Of a DNA stretch of 64,000 nucleotides, positions 41,672 to 48,844 are shown one piece after another (within the stretch, counting starts at the first letter, position 1; each line of letters opens with the position of its first letter). A program made the position numbers and the translations under genes. This DNA is from Salinilacustrithrix flava (GTDB taxonomy: Bacteria; Actinomycetota; Acidimicrobiia; Acidimicrobiales; Salinilacustritrichaceae). Location: the NCBI GenBank assembly GCA_024128875.1, contig JAMYFF010000001.1, forward strand, positions 310,001-374,000, read 5' to 3'. The notes beneath the pieces were generated by a model. That model had not been told where the DNA came from and ran no database searches. It worked only from the letters and a program-made list of their open reading frames with translations.

Positions 41672-42301
41672 GTGGGGGCCGCGCCGGTCCGGGACCGACG
41701 GGCGGAGCAGCGGGAGCGCACGCGCGACGAGATCGTGGCCGCGGCCTGGGAGCGGTGCCGGGCCGAGGGGCTGGCCGGGCTGTCCCTGCGCGACCTCGCG
41801 GCCGCCGTCGGGATGCGGGCGCCGTCGCTGTACTCCTACTTCGATTCCAAGCTCGCCATCTACGACGCGATGTACGCCGAGGGCTGCCAGCAGTTCCTGG
41901 ACGAGGTGGTCGACCTGCCCCGCACCGGCGAGACGATGACCGACCTCAAGGCGAGCCTGCGGCACTTCGTTGAGTTCTGCGCCAGCGACCACGTCCGCCA
42001 CCAGCTGCTGTTCCAGCGGACCATCCCCGGCTTCGAGCCCTCGCCCGAGTCCTACGCCATCGCGGTGCAGGGCCTGGAGGTGCTGGGCGAGTGGTTCGGG
42101 GACCTCGGCTTCGACGACCCGGCCGACCTCGACCTGGCCACGGCCGTCGGCTCGGGGCTGGCGGCCCAGCAGATCAGCAACGACCCGGGGGGCGACCGCT
42201 GGCTGCGCCTGGTCGACGACGCCGTCGAGATGCTCGTCGCCCACCTCGAACGCAAGACACCGACCGAGACACGGACCAGGACAACCAGGGGGGAACCATG
42301 A
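41672..42301 (+). CDS. TetR/AcrR family regulator
   Basis: A 209-aa repressor. The N-terminal HTH runs over QRERTRDEIVAAAWERCRAEG, LSLRDLAAAVGMRAPSLYSYF and DSKLAIYDAMYAEG, a canonical TetR DNA-binding domain. The C-terminal ligand domain contains VGSGLAAQQISNDPGGDRWLR (TetR_C_33-like, common in actinobacteria). The GTG at 41672 has AGGGGAG 6 nt upstream and is preferred over the ATG at 41648. The stop overlaps the start of the mycothiol-dependent enzyme. It likely binds the repeats in its own promoter. Confidence 0.9.
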   Translation: MGAAPVRDRRAEQRERTRDEIVAAAWERCRAEGLAGLSLRDLAAAVGMRAPSLYSYFDSKLAIYDAMYAEGCQQFLDEVVDLPRTGETMTDLKASLRHFVEFCASDHVRHQLLFQRTIPGFEPSPESYAIAVQGLEVLGEWFGDLGFDDPADLDLATAVGSGLAAQQISNDPGGDRWLRLVDDAVEMLVAHLERKTPTETRTRTTRGEP

Positions 42302-43044
42302 TGCAGATCACGAACGTCGATGAGGTGCCGGCCATCGCCCGGCCCGAGTCGATCCGGCTGGCCGAGACCGAGACCGCACGGATGGTCGCCCTGCTGCGCT
42401 CGCTCGACGACGACGGGTGGGCGGCACCGACCGACTGCCCGCTGTGGGACGTGCGGGCCATGGCCGGCCACGTGCTCGGCATGGTCGAGACGTTCTCGTC
42501 CCTGCGCCGCTTCGCCCGGGACATGCGCGCCGGGGGCAAGGCCGCCGGCGACGGACCCTTCATCGACGGCCTCACCGCCGTGCAGGTGCAGGCCCATGCC
42601 GGACTGTCCCGGTCCGAGCTGCTCGACCGGCTCGAGGCCCGCGGTCCGGTGCAGGCGGCGTGGCGGGGCAGCCGGCGCCTCATGCGCCAGATCCGCACCA
42701 CCGAGGACGGACCCGACGGGCCCGAGACGTGGAAGGCCGGCTACCTCTTCGACATCATCCTCACCCGCGACACGTGGATGCACCGGGTCGACATCACCCG
42801 CGCCACCGGCGCACCGATGGAGCTCACGCCGGACCACGACGGTCGGATCGTCGCCGACGTCGTCGCCGAGTGGGCTCGGCGCCACGGCCAGCCCTTCACC
42901 CTCCGCCTGACCGGCCCGGCCGGCGGGACGTGGGCATCCGGGACGGGCGGGGAGGACATCGAGCTCGACGCCGTGGCGTTCTGCCGGATCCTCGCCGACC
43001 GGGCCGAGGGTCCGGGACTGCTCACCCAATCGGTCCCGTTCTGA
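42298..43044 (+). CDS. Maleylpyruvate isomerase family mycothiol-dependent enzyme
   Basis: A 248-aa DinB-fold protein of the mycothiol-dependent maleylpyruvate isomerase family. The N-terminal helical bundle contains DDDGWAAPTDCPLWDVRAMAGHVLGMVE; the HxxG-type His is a likely metal ligand, and TRDTWMHRVDITRATG carries the conserved R-x3-H-R-x-D. A C-terminal SCP2-like region follows (FTLRLTGPAGGTW, DIELDAVAFCRILADRA). Supports a mycothiol-using host. The regulator immediately upstream is co-transcribed; the true substrate may not be maleylpyruvate. Confidence 0.85.
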   Translation: MMQITNVDEVPAIARPESIRLAETETARMVALLRSLDDDGWAAPTDCPLWDVRAMAGHVLGMVETFSSLRRFARDMRAGGKAAGDGPFIDGLTAVQVQAHAGLSRSELLDRLEARGPVQAAWRGSRRLMRQIRTTEDGPDGPETWKAGYLFDIILTRDTWMHRVDITRATGAPMELTPDHDGRIVADVVAEWARRHGQPFTLRLTGPAGGTWASGTGGEDIELDAVAFCRILADRAEGPGLLTQSVPF

Positions 43045-43068
43045 CCCGGGTCCACCCGATCCGACGGG

Positions 43069-43845
43069 CTATCCGACCAGGTCGTCGAGCGGCCCGGCGG
43101 GGCCGCGGCGGTTGAACCACTCGATGCCGTAGACCGCGGCGAAGGCGTCGGCGTCGAGCCGCATGGTCTCGGAGTGCTCGGGCAGCTGGCTGGCGTGGGC
43201 GGCGAACGCGGCACGCTTGGCCTCGATGTGGGTCCGGACGTCGACGAGCAGGTCGATCTCCACGGTCGTGTGGCCGTAGGTGCCGGTGTGGCCGTGCCAG
43301 GTCTCGGTCACGGCCTCGGTCGCGGTCTCGACCACGTGGACGTCGACGAAGTGGAGGTGCTCCCGGTCCACCGTCATCTCGTAGCGGGTGGCGATGCCGA
43401 CCAGCTCGGCGGCGCGGGCCGACACGTCGTGGGCGTGGATGTGGTCGGGGTGGCCGTAGATGCCCTCTGGTCCGTCGGCGACGAGGGACCCCACCCCCTC
43501 GCGCTCGAGGATCGCCGCCAGCTCGGCGGCGGCGTGGTCGACCGGGATGTGGACGAAGGCCTCGGGCGGCGACACCGGTCCGATGCCGGAGTCCACGTAT
43601 CCGAGGTGGTGGACGGCTGCGGCGCCGAGGATGTCGCCGGCGACCTCGAGCTCGCGCCGGCGCAGGTCGCGCAGCGCCCGGCTCGGCTCGCCTTCGGCGG
43701 TGTCGCCGCTCGTCGCGGCGATGATCACGACGCGGTGGCCGGCCTCGGCGAGGGCCCGGATGGTGCCGCCGCAGAAGATGGCCTCGTCGTCGGGGTGCGG
43801 ACACAGCACGGCGATCGCTCCCCCGGCACCGCGTCCCCCGCTCAC
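43069..43845 (-). CDS. PIG-L family deacetylase
   Basis: A 258-aa LmbE-like zinc deacetylase: IAVLCPHPDDEAIFCGGTIR (H17, D19 or D20) and YGHPDHIHAHDVS (metal His). The C-terminal half is distinct from the other two PIG-L proteins here (FVDVHVVETATEAVTETW, HIEAKRAAFAAHASQ), so this is a separate lineage. It overlaps the MFS transporter gene stop by 4 bp (GTGA), and transport and deacetylation may be linked, for instance in using an imported N-acetylated compound. Confidence 0.87.
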   Translation of the reverse strand: MSGGRGAGGAIAVLCPHPDDEAIFCGGTIRALAEAGHRVVIIAATSGDTAEGEPSRALRDLRRRELEVAGDILGAAAVHHLGYVDSGIGPVSPPEAFVHIPVDHAAAELAAILEREGVGSLVADGPEGIYGHPDHIHAHDVSARAAELVGIATRYEMTVDREHLHFVDVHVVETATEAVTETWHGHTGTYGHTTVEIDLLVDVRTHIEAKRAAFAAHASQLPEHSETMRLDADAFAAVYGIEWFNRRGPAGPLDDLVG

Positions 43846-45050
43846 GCCCGCGCCGCCGCCACGCGCTCGCGCTCGGGCTCCGGGGTCGGCAGCATCGATG
43901 ACGCCACCGCGCCGAGCAGGGCCACGCCGCCCGAGAGCAGGAACACCATCGTGAAGGATCCGGTGAGGTCGGCGATCAGCCCGCCGATCTGGGGCGAGGT
44001 CACCTGGGCGATGCCGAAGGCGAGGGTGGCGACCGCGTAGCGGGGGCCGTAGGTGACGTGGTCGCTGGCCTGGACGATGTAGGTGGCGATCACCGACGGC
44101 AGGCCGCCGAACATCATCCCGATGGCGACGCCGCCGGCGAGCACGGCCGCGGTCTGTCCGCTCAGGATGCCCCCGGTGCCGGCGGCGAAGAGGGCGAAGC
44201 CCCCGACGAGCGACGGGCGGGGACCGATCCGGTCGGCGACGGCACCGAGGGCGATGCCACCGACGATGGTGGCGAGGCCGACGGCGGCGAACACGCCGGC
44301 GGCCCGGCCGTCGCTGTAGCCGGCGTCGTCCTCGAGGCGGGCGGTGAGGTAGGTGATGGCCAGCAGGTAGCTGAACCCGAAGGCGGCGTAGGCGAGGGTG
44401 AGGGGCACCCAACCCTGCATGGTGCGCAGCACGGCCAGGCCGCTGCCGGTGCGGGCCGGCGCCGGCTCGGCGTCGGGTCGGAGGAGGACGACGATGGCGA
44501 GGGCGACCACGAGGCCGATGGCGGTCTCGATCCGGTACACGTCCTGCCAGGCCTCGACCCCCCAGCGGTCGCGCAGCGCCTCGGACAGGCGACCGGCGAA
44601 CACGATGCCCGTGCCGATGCCGGCGCCGATCATGCCCACGGCCGTGCCCCGGCGGGCCGGCGGGACGGCGGCGGCGGCGATCGCCGGCGACGGGATCCAG
44701 ATGCAGGCGCCACCGAGGCCCATCACGACCAGGCCGAGGGCGAGCACCGCGCCGTTCGGGGCCACGGCGGCGATGGCCAGGCCGGTGAGGGACAGGGTGA
44801 ACCCGACCCGCATGATGGTCATGAGCCGGACGGTGGCCGTGGCCCGGATGATCAGCAGGGTGCCGGCCAGGTAGGCGGCGACGTTGGCCGTGCCGAGCAG
44901 GCCGGCGACGGTGTTGGACACACCGAGGTCGTCGCGCACCGCGGGCAGCAGCACGCTGTAGGTGAAGCGCCCGAAGGCCTGGGCCACCGCTGCGCCGAGG
45001 GCGACGAGGACGACGACGCCCCACCCCCGCGCTCGTGTCATCGCCGCCAT
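43842..45050 (-). CDS. MFS transporter, YbfB/YjiJ-like
   Basis: A 402-aa transporter with about 12 hydrophobic helices. Characteristic parts are AQAFGRFTYSVLLPAVRDDLG and NTVAGLLGTANVAAYLAGTLL at the N-terminus, the helix 4-5 region GLGGACIWIPSPAIA, and GYSDGRAAGVFAAVGLATIVGG starting the second six-helix half. This matches the YbfB/YjiJ (MFS_4) group rather than sugar or drug exporters with classic motif A. CAGACT lies 8 nt before the ATG. Cotranscribed with the downstream PIG-L gene. Confidence 0.85.
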   Translation of the reverse strand: MAAMTRARGWGVVVLVALGAAVAQAFGRFTYSVLLPAVRDDLGVSNTVAGLLGTANVAAYLAGTLLIIRATATVRLMTIMRVGFTLSLTGLAIAAVAPNGAVLALGLVVMGLGGACIWIPSPAIAAAAVPPARRGTAVGMIGAGIGTGIVFAGRLSEALRDRWGVEAWQDVYRIETAIGLVVALAIVVLLRPDAEPAPARTGSGLAVLRTMQGWVPLTLAYAAFGFSYLLAITYLTARLEDDAGYSDGRAAGVFAAVGLATIVGGIALGAVADRIGPRPSLVGGFALFAAGTGGILSGQTAAVLAGGVAIGMMFGGLPSVIATYIVQASDHVTYGPRYAVATLAFGIAQVTSPQIGGLIADLTGSFTMVFLLSGGVALLGAVASSMLPTPEPERERVAAARA

Positions 45051-45064
45051 GCCGGCGAAGTCTG

Positions 45065-45214
45065 TCAGGCCGGCCCCGGCCCACCACCCGAGTACCGGAC
45101 GCGGATCGGGCCCCGCCGCTCGGCATCGACCGGGACGGCCTCGCCCCGCTGGAGCACCTCGACCGTGCCCTCGGCGAGTCCCCGCCGGGCGCGCAGCAGC
45201 GCGCCCGGGACCAC
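45065..45214 (-). CDS. Possible small ORF of about 49 aa in the MFS-HNH gap
   Basis: The 229-bp gap between the MFS and HNH genes holds an open frame with strong GC3 bias and non-repetitive composition (VPGALLRARRGLAEGTVEVL, then RGEAVPVDAERRGPIRVRYS). GTG at 45214 gives 49 aa; the frame also continues back toward the HNH stop. There is no RBS and no family I recognise. It may be a real small protein or chance openness in GC-rich DNA. Confidence 0.3.
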   Translation of the reverse strand: MVPGALLRARRGLAEGTVEVLQRGEAVPVDAERRGPIRVRYSGGGPGPA

Positions 45215-45279
45215 GACGGTCTCCGGGCACGCCGGCGGGGGCTGGGGGCTCGGGTTCGGGGCTGAAGCCGACGGCTGCG

Positions 45280-46593
45280 TCAGTCGGCCAGGGTGAACGT
45301 GCCCTGCTCGGGCTCCGGGCGACGGGCGGGCGGATCCGTCCCACCCGCACCGCAGGCCGCGCCCGGCGGCGCACCGCTCGCCGGCGGCGCATGCCACGGC
45401 TTGCCCTTCCGGGTCTCGAACCGTCGCCGTCCCGGTGGGCCGACCAACCGGAGGTCGTTGCGGGTCTTGAGGTCGTGGCAGTGCCAGCACAGCCAGCTGA
45501 GGTCGTCGAGGCGGGTCTCGTGGGTGAGCGTCCAGCCCTCGTTGTGGTCGATGTCGAGCAGGTAGGTGCCTCCGCACCCCTCCCGCTCGCAGCTGCAGCC
45601 CCGGGCCTCCATGGCGGTGCGCTGCCGGGCGGTGACCTGGCGGCCGAGGTGGGTCACGTTGCGCACGTCCTCACCGTTCCGGAACACGAGCGTGAGGAAC
45701 GCATCGGACATCAGCGCACGCACGGCGGACACCGAGACGGGACCGACGCCGGCGATCTCGCAGACCTCGTCGCCCTCGACCCGGCCCCGGTTCAGAGCCG
45801 GCACATCGATGAGGGCGATGACCTTCTTCTCCGGCCGCACCGCCTGGCTCGATCGCTTGGCACCGGCGTCGTCGCCGCCGCCGAGCAGCAGATCCCGGGC
45901 GACGTCGGCCGTGAGCGCCTCGCGCCGCTCGAACCGGCCGGCGTCGCGAGCATCGGCGAAGGCCCGCTCGACCCGCGGCTTGAGGGCGGCGTCGACCTCG
46001 GCCATCACATCGGCCGGCAACCGCAGCAGCAGGTTGCCCATCCCCTCGGTGTCGTTCCAGCGCTTCACCTCCCGGGAGCGAAACAGACGCCGACGGGTCT
46101 CCTCCCGGTCACGGTCCGCCTTGGCCTTCGCGGCGGCCGTCCGCTTGCGCAGCTCGTGCAGCGGGTCCCTGCGCGCCGAGCGGATCAGCTCGTCCTCCTC
46201 CTCCGGCGACGCGTCGGCTCCGTCGGACACCTCGTTGGCCTGGTCCGGCGACACCTGACCCCGACGGACGGCCTCGTCGGTCTTGGGCTGGCGCTTCAGG
46301 CGCTTGCTGGTGTTGAGCTTCCGCCGGGCCGAGCCGGTGGGCGTGCCGGTCTTGCGGGCGATGTCGTCCTCGGCCGACTTGGCGCCGTTGCGCTTCCAGG
46401 CGCCGGCCTCGTCGTAGCGGGCCGCCATGCGCAGCACGGCGCCGCCACCGAGCCGTTCGAGCGAGGTCAGCGCATCGAACGCATCGGGGACCTCGTGCAG
46501 CGGGATGGCGTCGGGGTCGAGCCGCCGGCACAGGTCGTGCACGCCAGCGACCACCTCCAGCACCTCCGCCGTCGTCACGGGCCCCTTTGTCAT
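45280..46593 (-). CDS. DUF222 domain HNH endonuclease-like protein
   Basis: A 437-aa member of the actinobacterial DUF222/HNH (13E12-type) group. The DUF222 half (LVFRNGEDVRNVTHLG precedes the HNH) contains ARKTGTPTGSARRKLNTSK and many Lys/Arg residues. The HNH nuclease part has CSCEREGCGGTYLLDIDHNE (Cys pair, catalytic DH), then WLCWHCHDLKTRNDL (CxxC, final His and Asn). A Pro-rich tail (about 405-437) is unstructured. ATG at 46593 is preferred over upstream starts because TATGGT lies 7 nt before it. Such genes can be numerous in actinobacteria and their role is unsettled. Confidence 0.82.
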   Translation of the reverse strand: MTKGPVTTAEVLEVVAGVHDLCRRLDPDAIPLHEVPDAFDALTSLERLGGGAVLRMAARYDEAGAWKRNGAKSAEDDIARKTGTPTGSARRKLNTSKRLKRQPKTDEAVRRGQVSPDQANEVSDGADASPEEEDELIRSARRDPLHELRKRTAAAKAKADRDREETRRRLFRSREVKRWNDTEGMGNLLLRLPADVMAEVDAALKPRVERAFADARDAGRFERREALTADVARDLLLGGGDDAGAKRSSQAVRPEKKVIALIDVPALNRGRVEGDEVCEIAGVGPVSVSAVRALMSDAFLTLVFRNGEDVRNVTHLGRQVTARQRTAMEARGCSCEREGCGGTYLLDIDHNEGWTLTHETRLDDLSWLCWHCHDLKTRNDLRLVGPPGRRRFETRKGKPWHAPPASGAPPGAACGAGGTDPPARRPEPEQGTFTLAD

Positions 46594-46600
46594 GTTTTGC

Positions 46601-46606
46601 ACCATA
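46601..46606 (-). promoter_or_regulatory. -10-like element for the HNH protein gene
   Basis: TATGGT on the minus strand lies 7 nt before the ATG at 46593. A dyad CGAAC-TGGT-GTTCG (46607-46620) directly precedes it and could bind a repressor. Confidence 0.5.
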
Positions 46607-46665
46607 TCGAACTGGTGTTCGCTCTCGCAACCCCGATCTCGCAGAGATCTGACCGAGGTCGGACG

Positions 46666-46671
46666 TACCGT
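46666..46671 (+). promoter_or_regulatory. -10-like element for the DUF1905 gene (leaderless)
   Basis: TACCGT lies 7 nt before the GTG at 46679. Confidence 0.5.
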
Positions 46672-46678
46672 CCCCCCG

Positions 46679-46975
46679 GTGAGCTACGAGTTCAGCGCCG
46701 AGGTCTGGCTGCACCAGGGCGACGCGGCCTGGCACTTCCTCACGGTGCCGGAGGACGTCTCCGACGACATCGAGGAGCGGACGTCGCACCTGCAGCGGGG
46801 GTTCGGGTCGGTGCGGGTGCGCGTCCGCATCGGGGCGACCACCTGGGCCACGTCGGTCTTCCCCGACACCAAGCGCGGGGCATACATCCTTCCCGTGAAG
46901 AAGGAGGTCCGGCGGGCCGAGGGCATCGACGACGGCACCGTGACCGCCGTCCGACTGGAGCTCGTCGACGTCTGA
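46679..46975 (+). CDS. DUF1905 family protein
   Basis: A 98-aa beta-rich protein of the DUF1905 family: YEFSAEVWLHQGDAAWHFLTVPEDVSDDI, GSVRVRVRIGATTWATSVFP and the closing segment YILPVKKEVRRAEGIDDGTV. Function unknown; often found as a stand-alone domain or with a YdeI-like (OmdA) partner, which is not present here. The start is the GTG at 46679, supported by the -10-like hexamer. Confidence 0.85.
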   Translation: MSYEFSAEVWLHQGDAAWHFLTVPEDVSDDIEERTSHLQRGFGSVRVRVRIGATTWATSVFPDTKRGAYILPVKKEVRRAEGIDDGTVTAVRLELVDV

Positions 46976-47002
46976 GACCGTGCGCCCCGAGCATCGGCCC
47001 CG

Positions 47003-47293
47003 TCACCGCCGATCGGTCCGCCGCCGCTCCTTCGCAGCGTCCCGCGCGGCACGGCGCTCCTGCGCTCGGTGCCACTTGGCGTCCCGGCTGCGACACGCCT
47101 TCCGGCAGTACCGCTGGTTGGCGGAGCGCCGCTCGAACAGCACGCCGCAGCGCCAGTAGGCGCAGACCGCCAACCGCTCCGGATCGAAGTCGGCATCGGG
47201 CCCGTGGTCGTCGTCGGCTTCCTCGATCCGACCAGTCAACCCGCAGACAGACGGGCGAGCGGTGTCAGACCCCCTGGGGTTGACTGGCGCCAT
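47003..47293 (-). CDS. Small zinc-ribbon protein of unknown function
   Basis: Up to 96 aa with a Cys4 metal site, VCAYWRCGVLFERRSANQRYCRKACRSR split as CxxxxC and YCxxxC, followed by a strongly basic tail (RAQERRAARDAAKERRRTDRR). The pattern resembles short actinobacterial zinc-ribbon proteins that may bind nucleic acid. The start is unsure: the ATG at 47293 overlaps the start codon of the divergent gene, while a TTG at 47239 is also in frame and the first 20 residues look like intergenic DNA. Confidence 0.6.
   Translation of the reverse strand: MAPVNPRGSDTARPSVCGLTGRIEEADDDHGPDADFDPERLAVCAYWRCGVLFERRSANQRYCRKACRSRDAKWHRAQERRAARDAAKERRRTDRR
47232..47287. repeat. Inverted repeat CCAGTCAACCC ... 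GGGTTGACTGG
   Basis: Perfect 11-bp arms (47232-47242 and 47277-47287) are separated by 34 bp in the segment between the divergent zinc-ribbon and DinB-family genes. Each arm contains TTGAC on its outward-reading strand. This could be an operator for a dimeric or looping regulator, or an mRNA hairpin. Confidence 0.55.
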
Positions 47294-47840
47294 GACCGAC
47301 CCCGCCGACCGCTACCGACATCTCGCCGAACGGTTCACCGCCGTGGTGGACGACGTGCCCGAGGACGCCTGGGACGCCGCCTCGCCGTGCGAGGGCTGGA
47401 CCACCCGCCAGGTGCTCGAGCACGTGGTCGAGAGCCAGCACGGCTTCCTCGCCCGCTTCGACCTCGAACCCTCGCTCGAGGGTGAGGACGACGTCCGGGC
47501 CTGCTGGCGCCTCGTCCGGGACGCCATGCAGCGGGGCCTCGACGACCCCGCCACCGCCCAGACGGAGTACGCCGGCATGTTCGGCCAGACCACCTTCGCC
47601 GCCACGGTCGACGACTTCATGAGCGCGGACCTGCTCATCCACGCGTGGGACATCGCCCGCGCCGCCGGGCTCCCGGAGCACGAACCCATGCCGGCCGACG
47701 AGATCGAGCGGCTCGACGCCCGCCTCCGGCCCATGGGCGACACGCTGCGCACGCCCGGCGTGTTCGGGCCCGAGGTCCCCGTGCCCGACGACGCACCGGC
47801 GCAGGACCGCCTGCTCGGGTTCCTCGGCCGCCAGCCCTGA
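47292..47840 (+). CDS. TIGR03086-type DinB-fold metal-binding protein
   Basis: A 182-aa member of the mycothiol-dependent maleylpyruvate isomerase-like superfamily (TIGR03086 group). DDVPEDAWDAASPCEGWTTRQVLEHVVESQH carries the W and HxxE-type metal His; DFMSADLLIHAWDIARAAG carries the second conserved His with D-x-AR. There is no SCP2 tail, unlike the protein at 42298. Function unknown; the fold suggests thiol transfer or metal-dependent isomerisation. ATG at 47292. Confidence 0.85.
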   Translation: MTDPADRYRHLAERFTAVVDDVPEDAWDAASPCEGWTTRQVLEHVVESQHGFLARFDLEPSLEGEDDVRACWRLVRDAMQRGLDDPATAQTEYAGMFGQTTFAATVDDFMSADLLIHAWDIARAAGLPEHEPMPADEIERLDARLRPMGDTLRTPGVFGPEVPVPDDAPAQDRLLGFLGRQP

Positions 47841-47845
47841 CCGCC

Positions 47846-48832
47846 GTGGAGGGCCTGACCGCCCCGGGCTACGAGGGCGTCGCCGACGCCATGGCCACGT
47901 GCGGCCCCGGCGTGGCCGTCGCCGCCATCGTCGACGGCCAGGTCGTGGTCGACGCCACCACCGAGGGGCTCACGCCGCGCACGCTCGTCCACACCTGGTC
48001 GGCCATCAAGCCCGTCACCGGCGCCTGCGTCCTGGCACTGGTGGACCGCGGCCGCCTCGACCTCGACCAACCGGTGGCATCGGTCTGGCCCGAGCTCGGC
48101 GACGACCGCCTCCTCGTCCGCCACGTCCTCACCCACTGCGCCGGTCGCATCGCCTGCCCCGACGCCGACCTCACCGACTGGTCCGCCACGACGAGCGCGC
48201 TCGCCGCGCAACCACCCGATGCGGCGCCCGGCGAGATCGTGTGCGAGCACGCCATCACCTTCGGGTTCCTCGCCGGCGAGCTCGTCCGCCGGGTCGACGG
48301 CCGCACCCTGGGCACCTTCCTGCGCGAGGAGCTCACCGGCCCGCTCGGCCTCGACGTCCACGTCGGCGTCCCAACCGCCGACCTGCACCGGGTGGCGGAC
48401 ACCGTGGGCCTCGACGATGCCTACTGGGCCGACGTGTGCGGCGATGCTGCATCGCTGCGGGCGCGCTCGCTCGGACCTCGCCCCGACGTGCACACCGACG
48501 CCTGGCGCACGAGCGAGATCCCGGCTGTGAACGGGCACGCCACCGCCCTCGGCCTGGCCACCTTCCACCAGCGGCTGCTCGAGGGCCGCCTGCCCCCGCT
48601 GGTCGACCGGCCCGGCGTCACGGCGCACGACCACTTCGTCGGCGAGGAGGTCACGTGGAGCCTCGCCGGCGGGCAGATCGGCGGCGACGACATCGGCATG
48701 GGAGGCCTCGGTGGTCAGTGGGCGGCAGCGCGGCCGGCGGACGCCCTGGCGTGGGCGTTCCTCACGTCCCACGTCGGCGACTTCGAGCGGGCCCAGCGCG
48801 TGGAGGACGCGCTCCTCGCCGCACTGGGATGA
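47846..48832 (+). CDS. Serine hydrolase, class C beta-lactamase/EstB family
   Basis: A 328-aa penicillin-recognising serine hydrolase. The nucleophile motif SxxK is SAIK in VHTWSAIKPVTGACVLALVD, followed by the usual DLDQPVASVWPELGDD and VRHVLTHCAGR. The Tyr of the YxN element is not obvious (EIVCEHAITFGFLAGELV has H instead), which is a common variation of the esterase branch. No signal peptide, so it is cytoplasmic and more likely an esterase or peptidase than a drug-resistance enzyme. The start is the GTG at 47846; it follows the previous stop by 5 bp. Confidence 0.82.
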   Translation: MEGLTAPGYEGVADAMATCGPGVAVAAIVDGQVVVDATTEGLTPRTLVHTWSAIKPVTGACVLALVDRGRLDLDQPVASVWPELGDDRLLVRHVLTHCAGRIACPDADLTDWSATTSALAAQPPDAAPGEIVCEHAITFGFLAGELVRRVDGRTLGTFLREELTGPLGLDVHVGVPTADLHRVADTVGLDDAYWADVCGDAASLRARSLGPRPDVHTDAWRTSEIPAVNGHATALGLATFHQRLLEGRLPPLVDRPGVTAHDHFVGEEVTWSLAGGQIGGDDIGMGGLGGQWAAARPADALAWAFLTSHVGDFERAQRVEDALLAALG

Positions 48833-48838
48833 CAGGCT
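48833..48838 (+). promoter_or_regulatory. Weak -10-like element for the alpha-hydroxyacid oxidase gene
   Basis: CAGGCT lies 6 nt before the ATG at 48845. It fits the NANNNT spacing pattern but lacks the first T, and overlaps the end of the preceding gene. Confidence 0.3.
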
Positions 48839-48844
48839 CGGTCC

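Noticed and set aside
45280..46593. DUF222-HNH protein as a mobile intron or homing element
   Set aside because: No interrupted gene, flanking repeats or intron structure is present. These proteins are common chromosomal genes in actinobacteria.
47846..48832. Beta-lactamase-like gene as an antibiotic-resistance determinant linked to whiB7
   Set aside because: There is no signal peptide and the YxN motif is altered, so it is better read as a cytoplasmic serine esterase. It is also 42 kb from whiB7.
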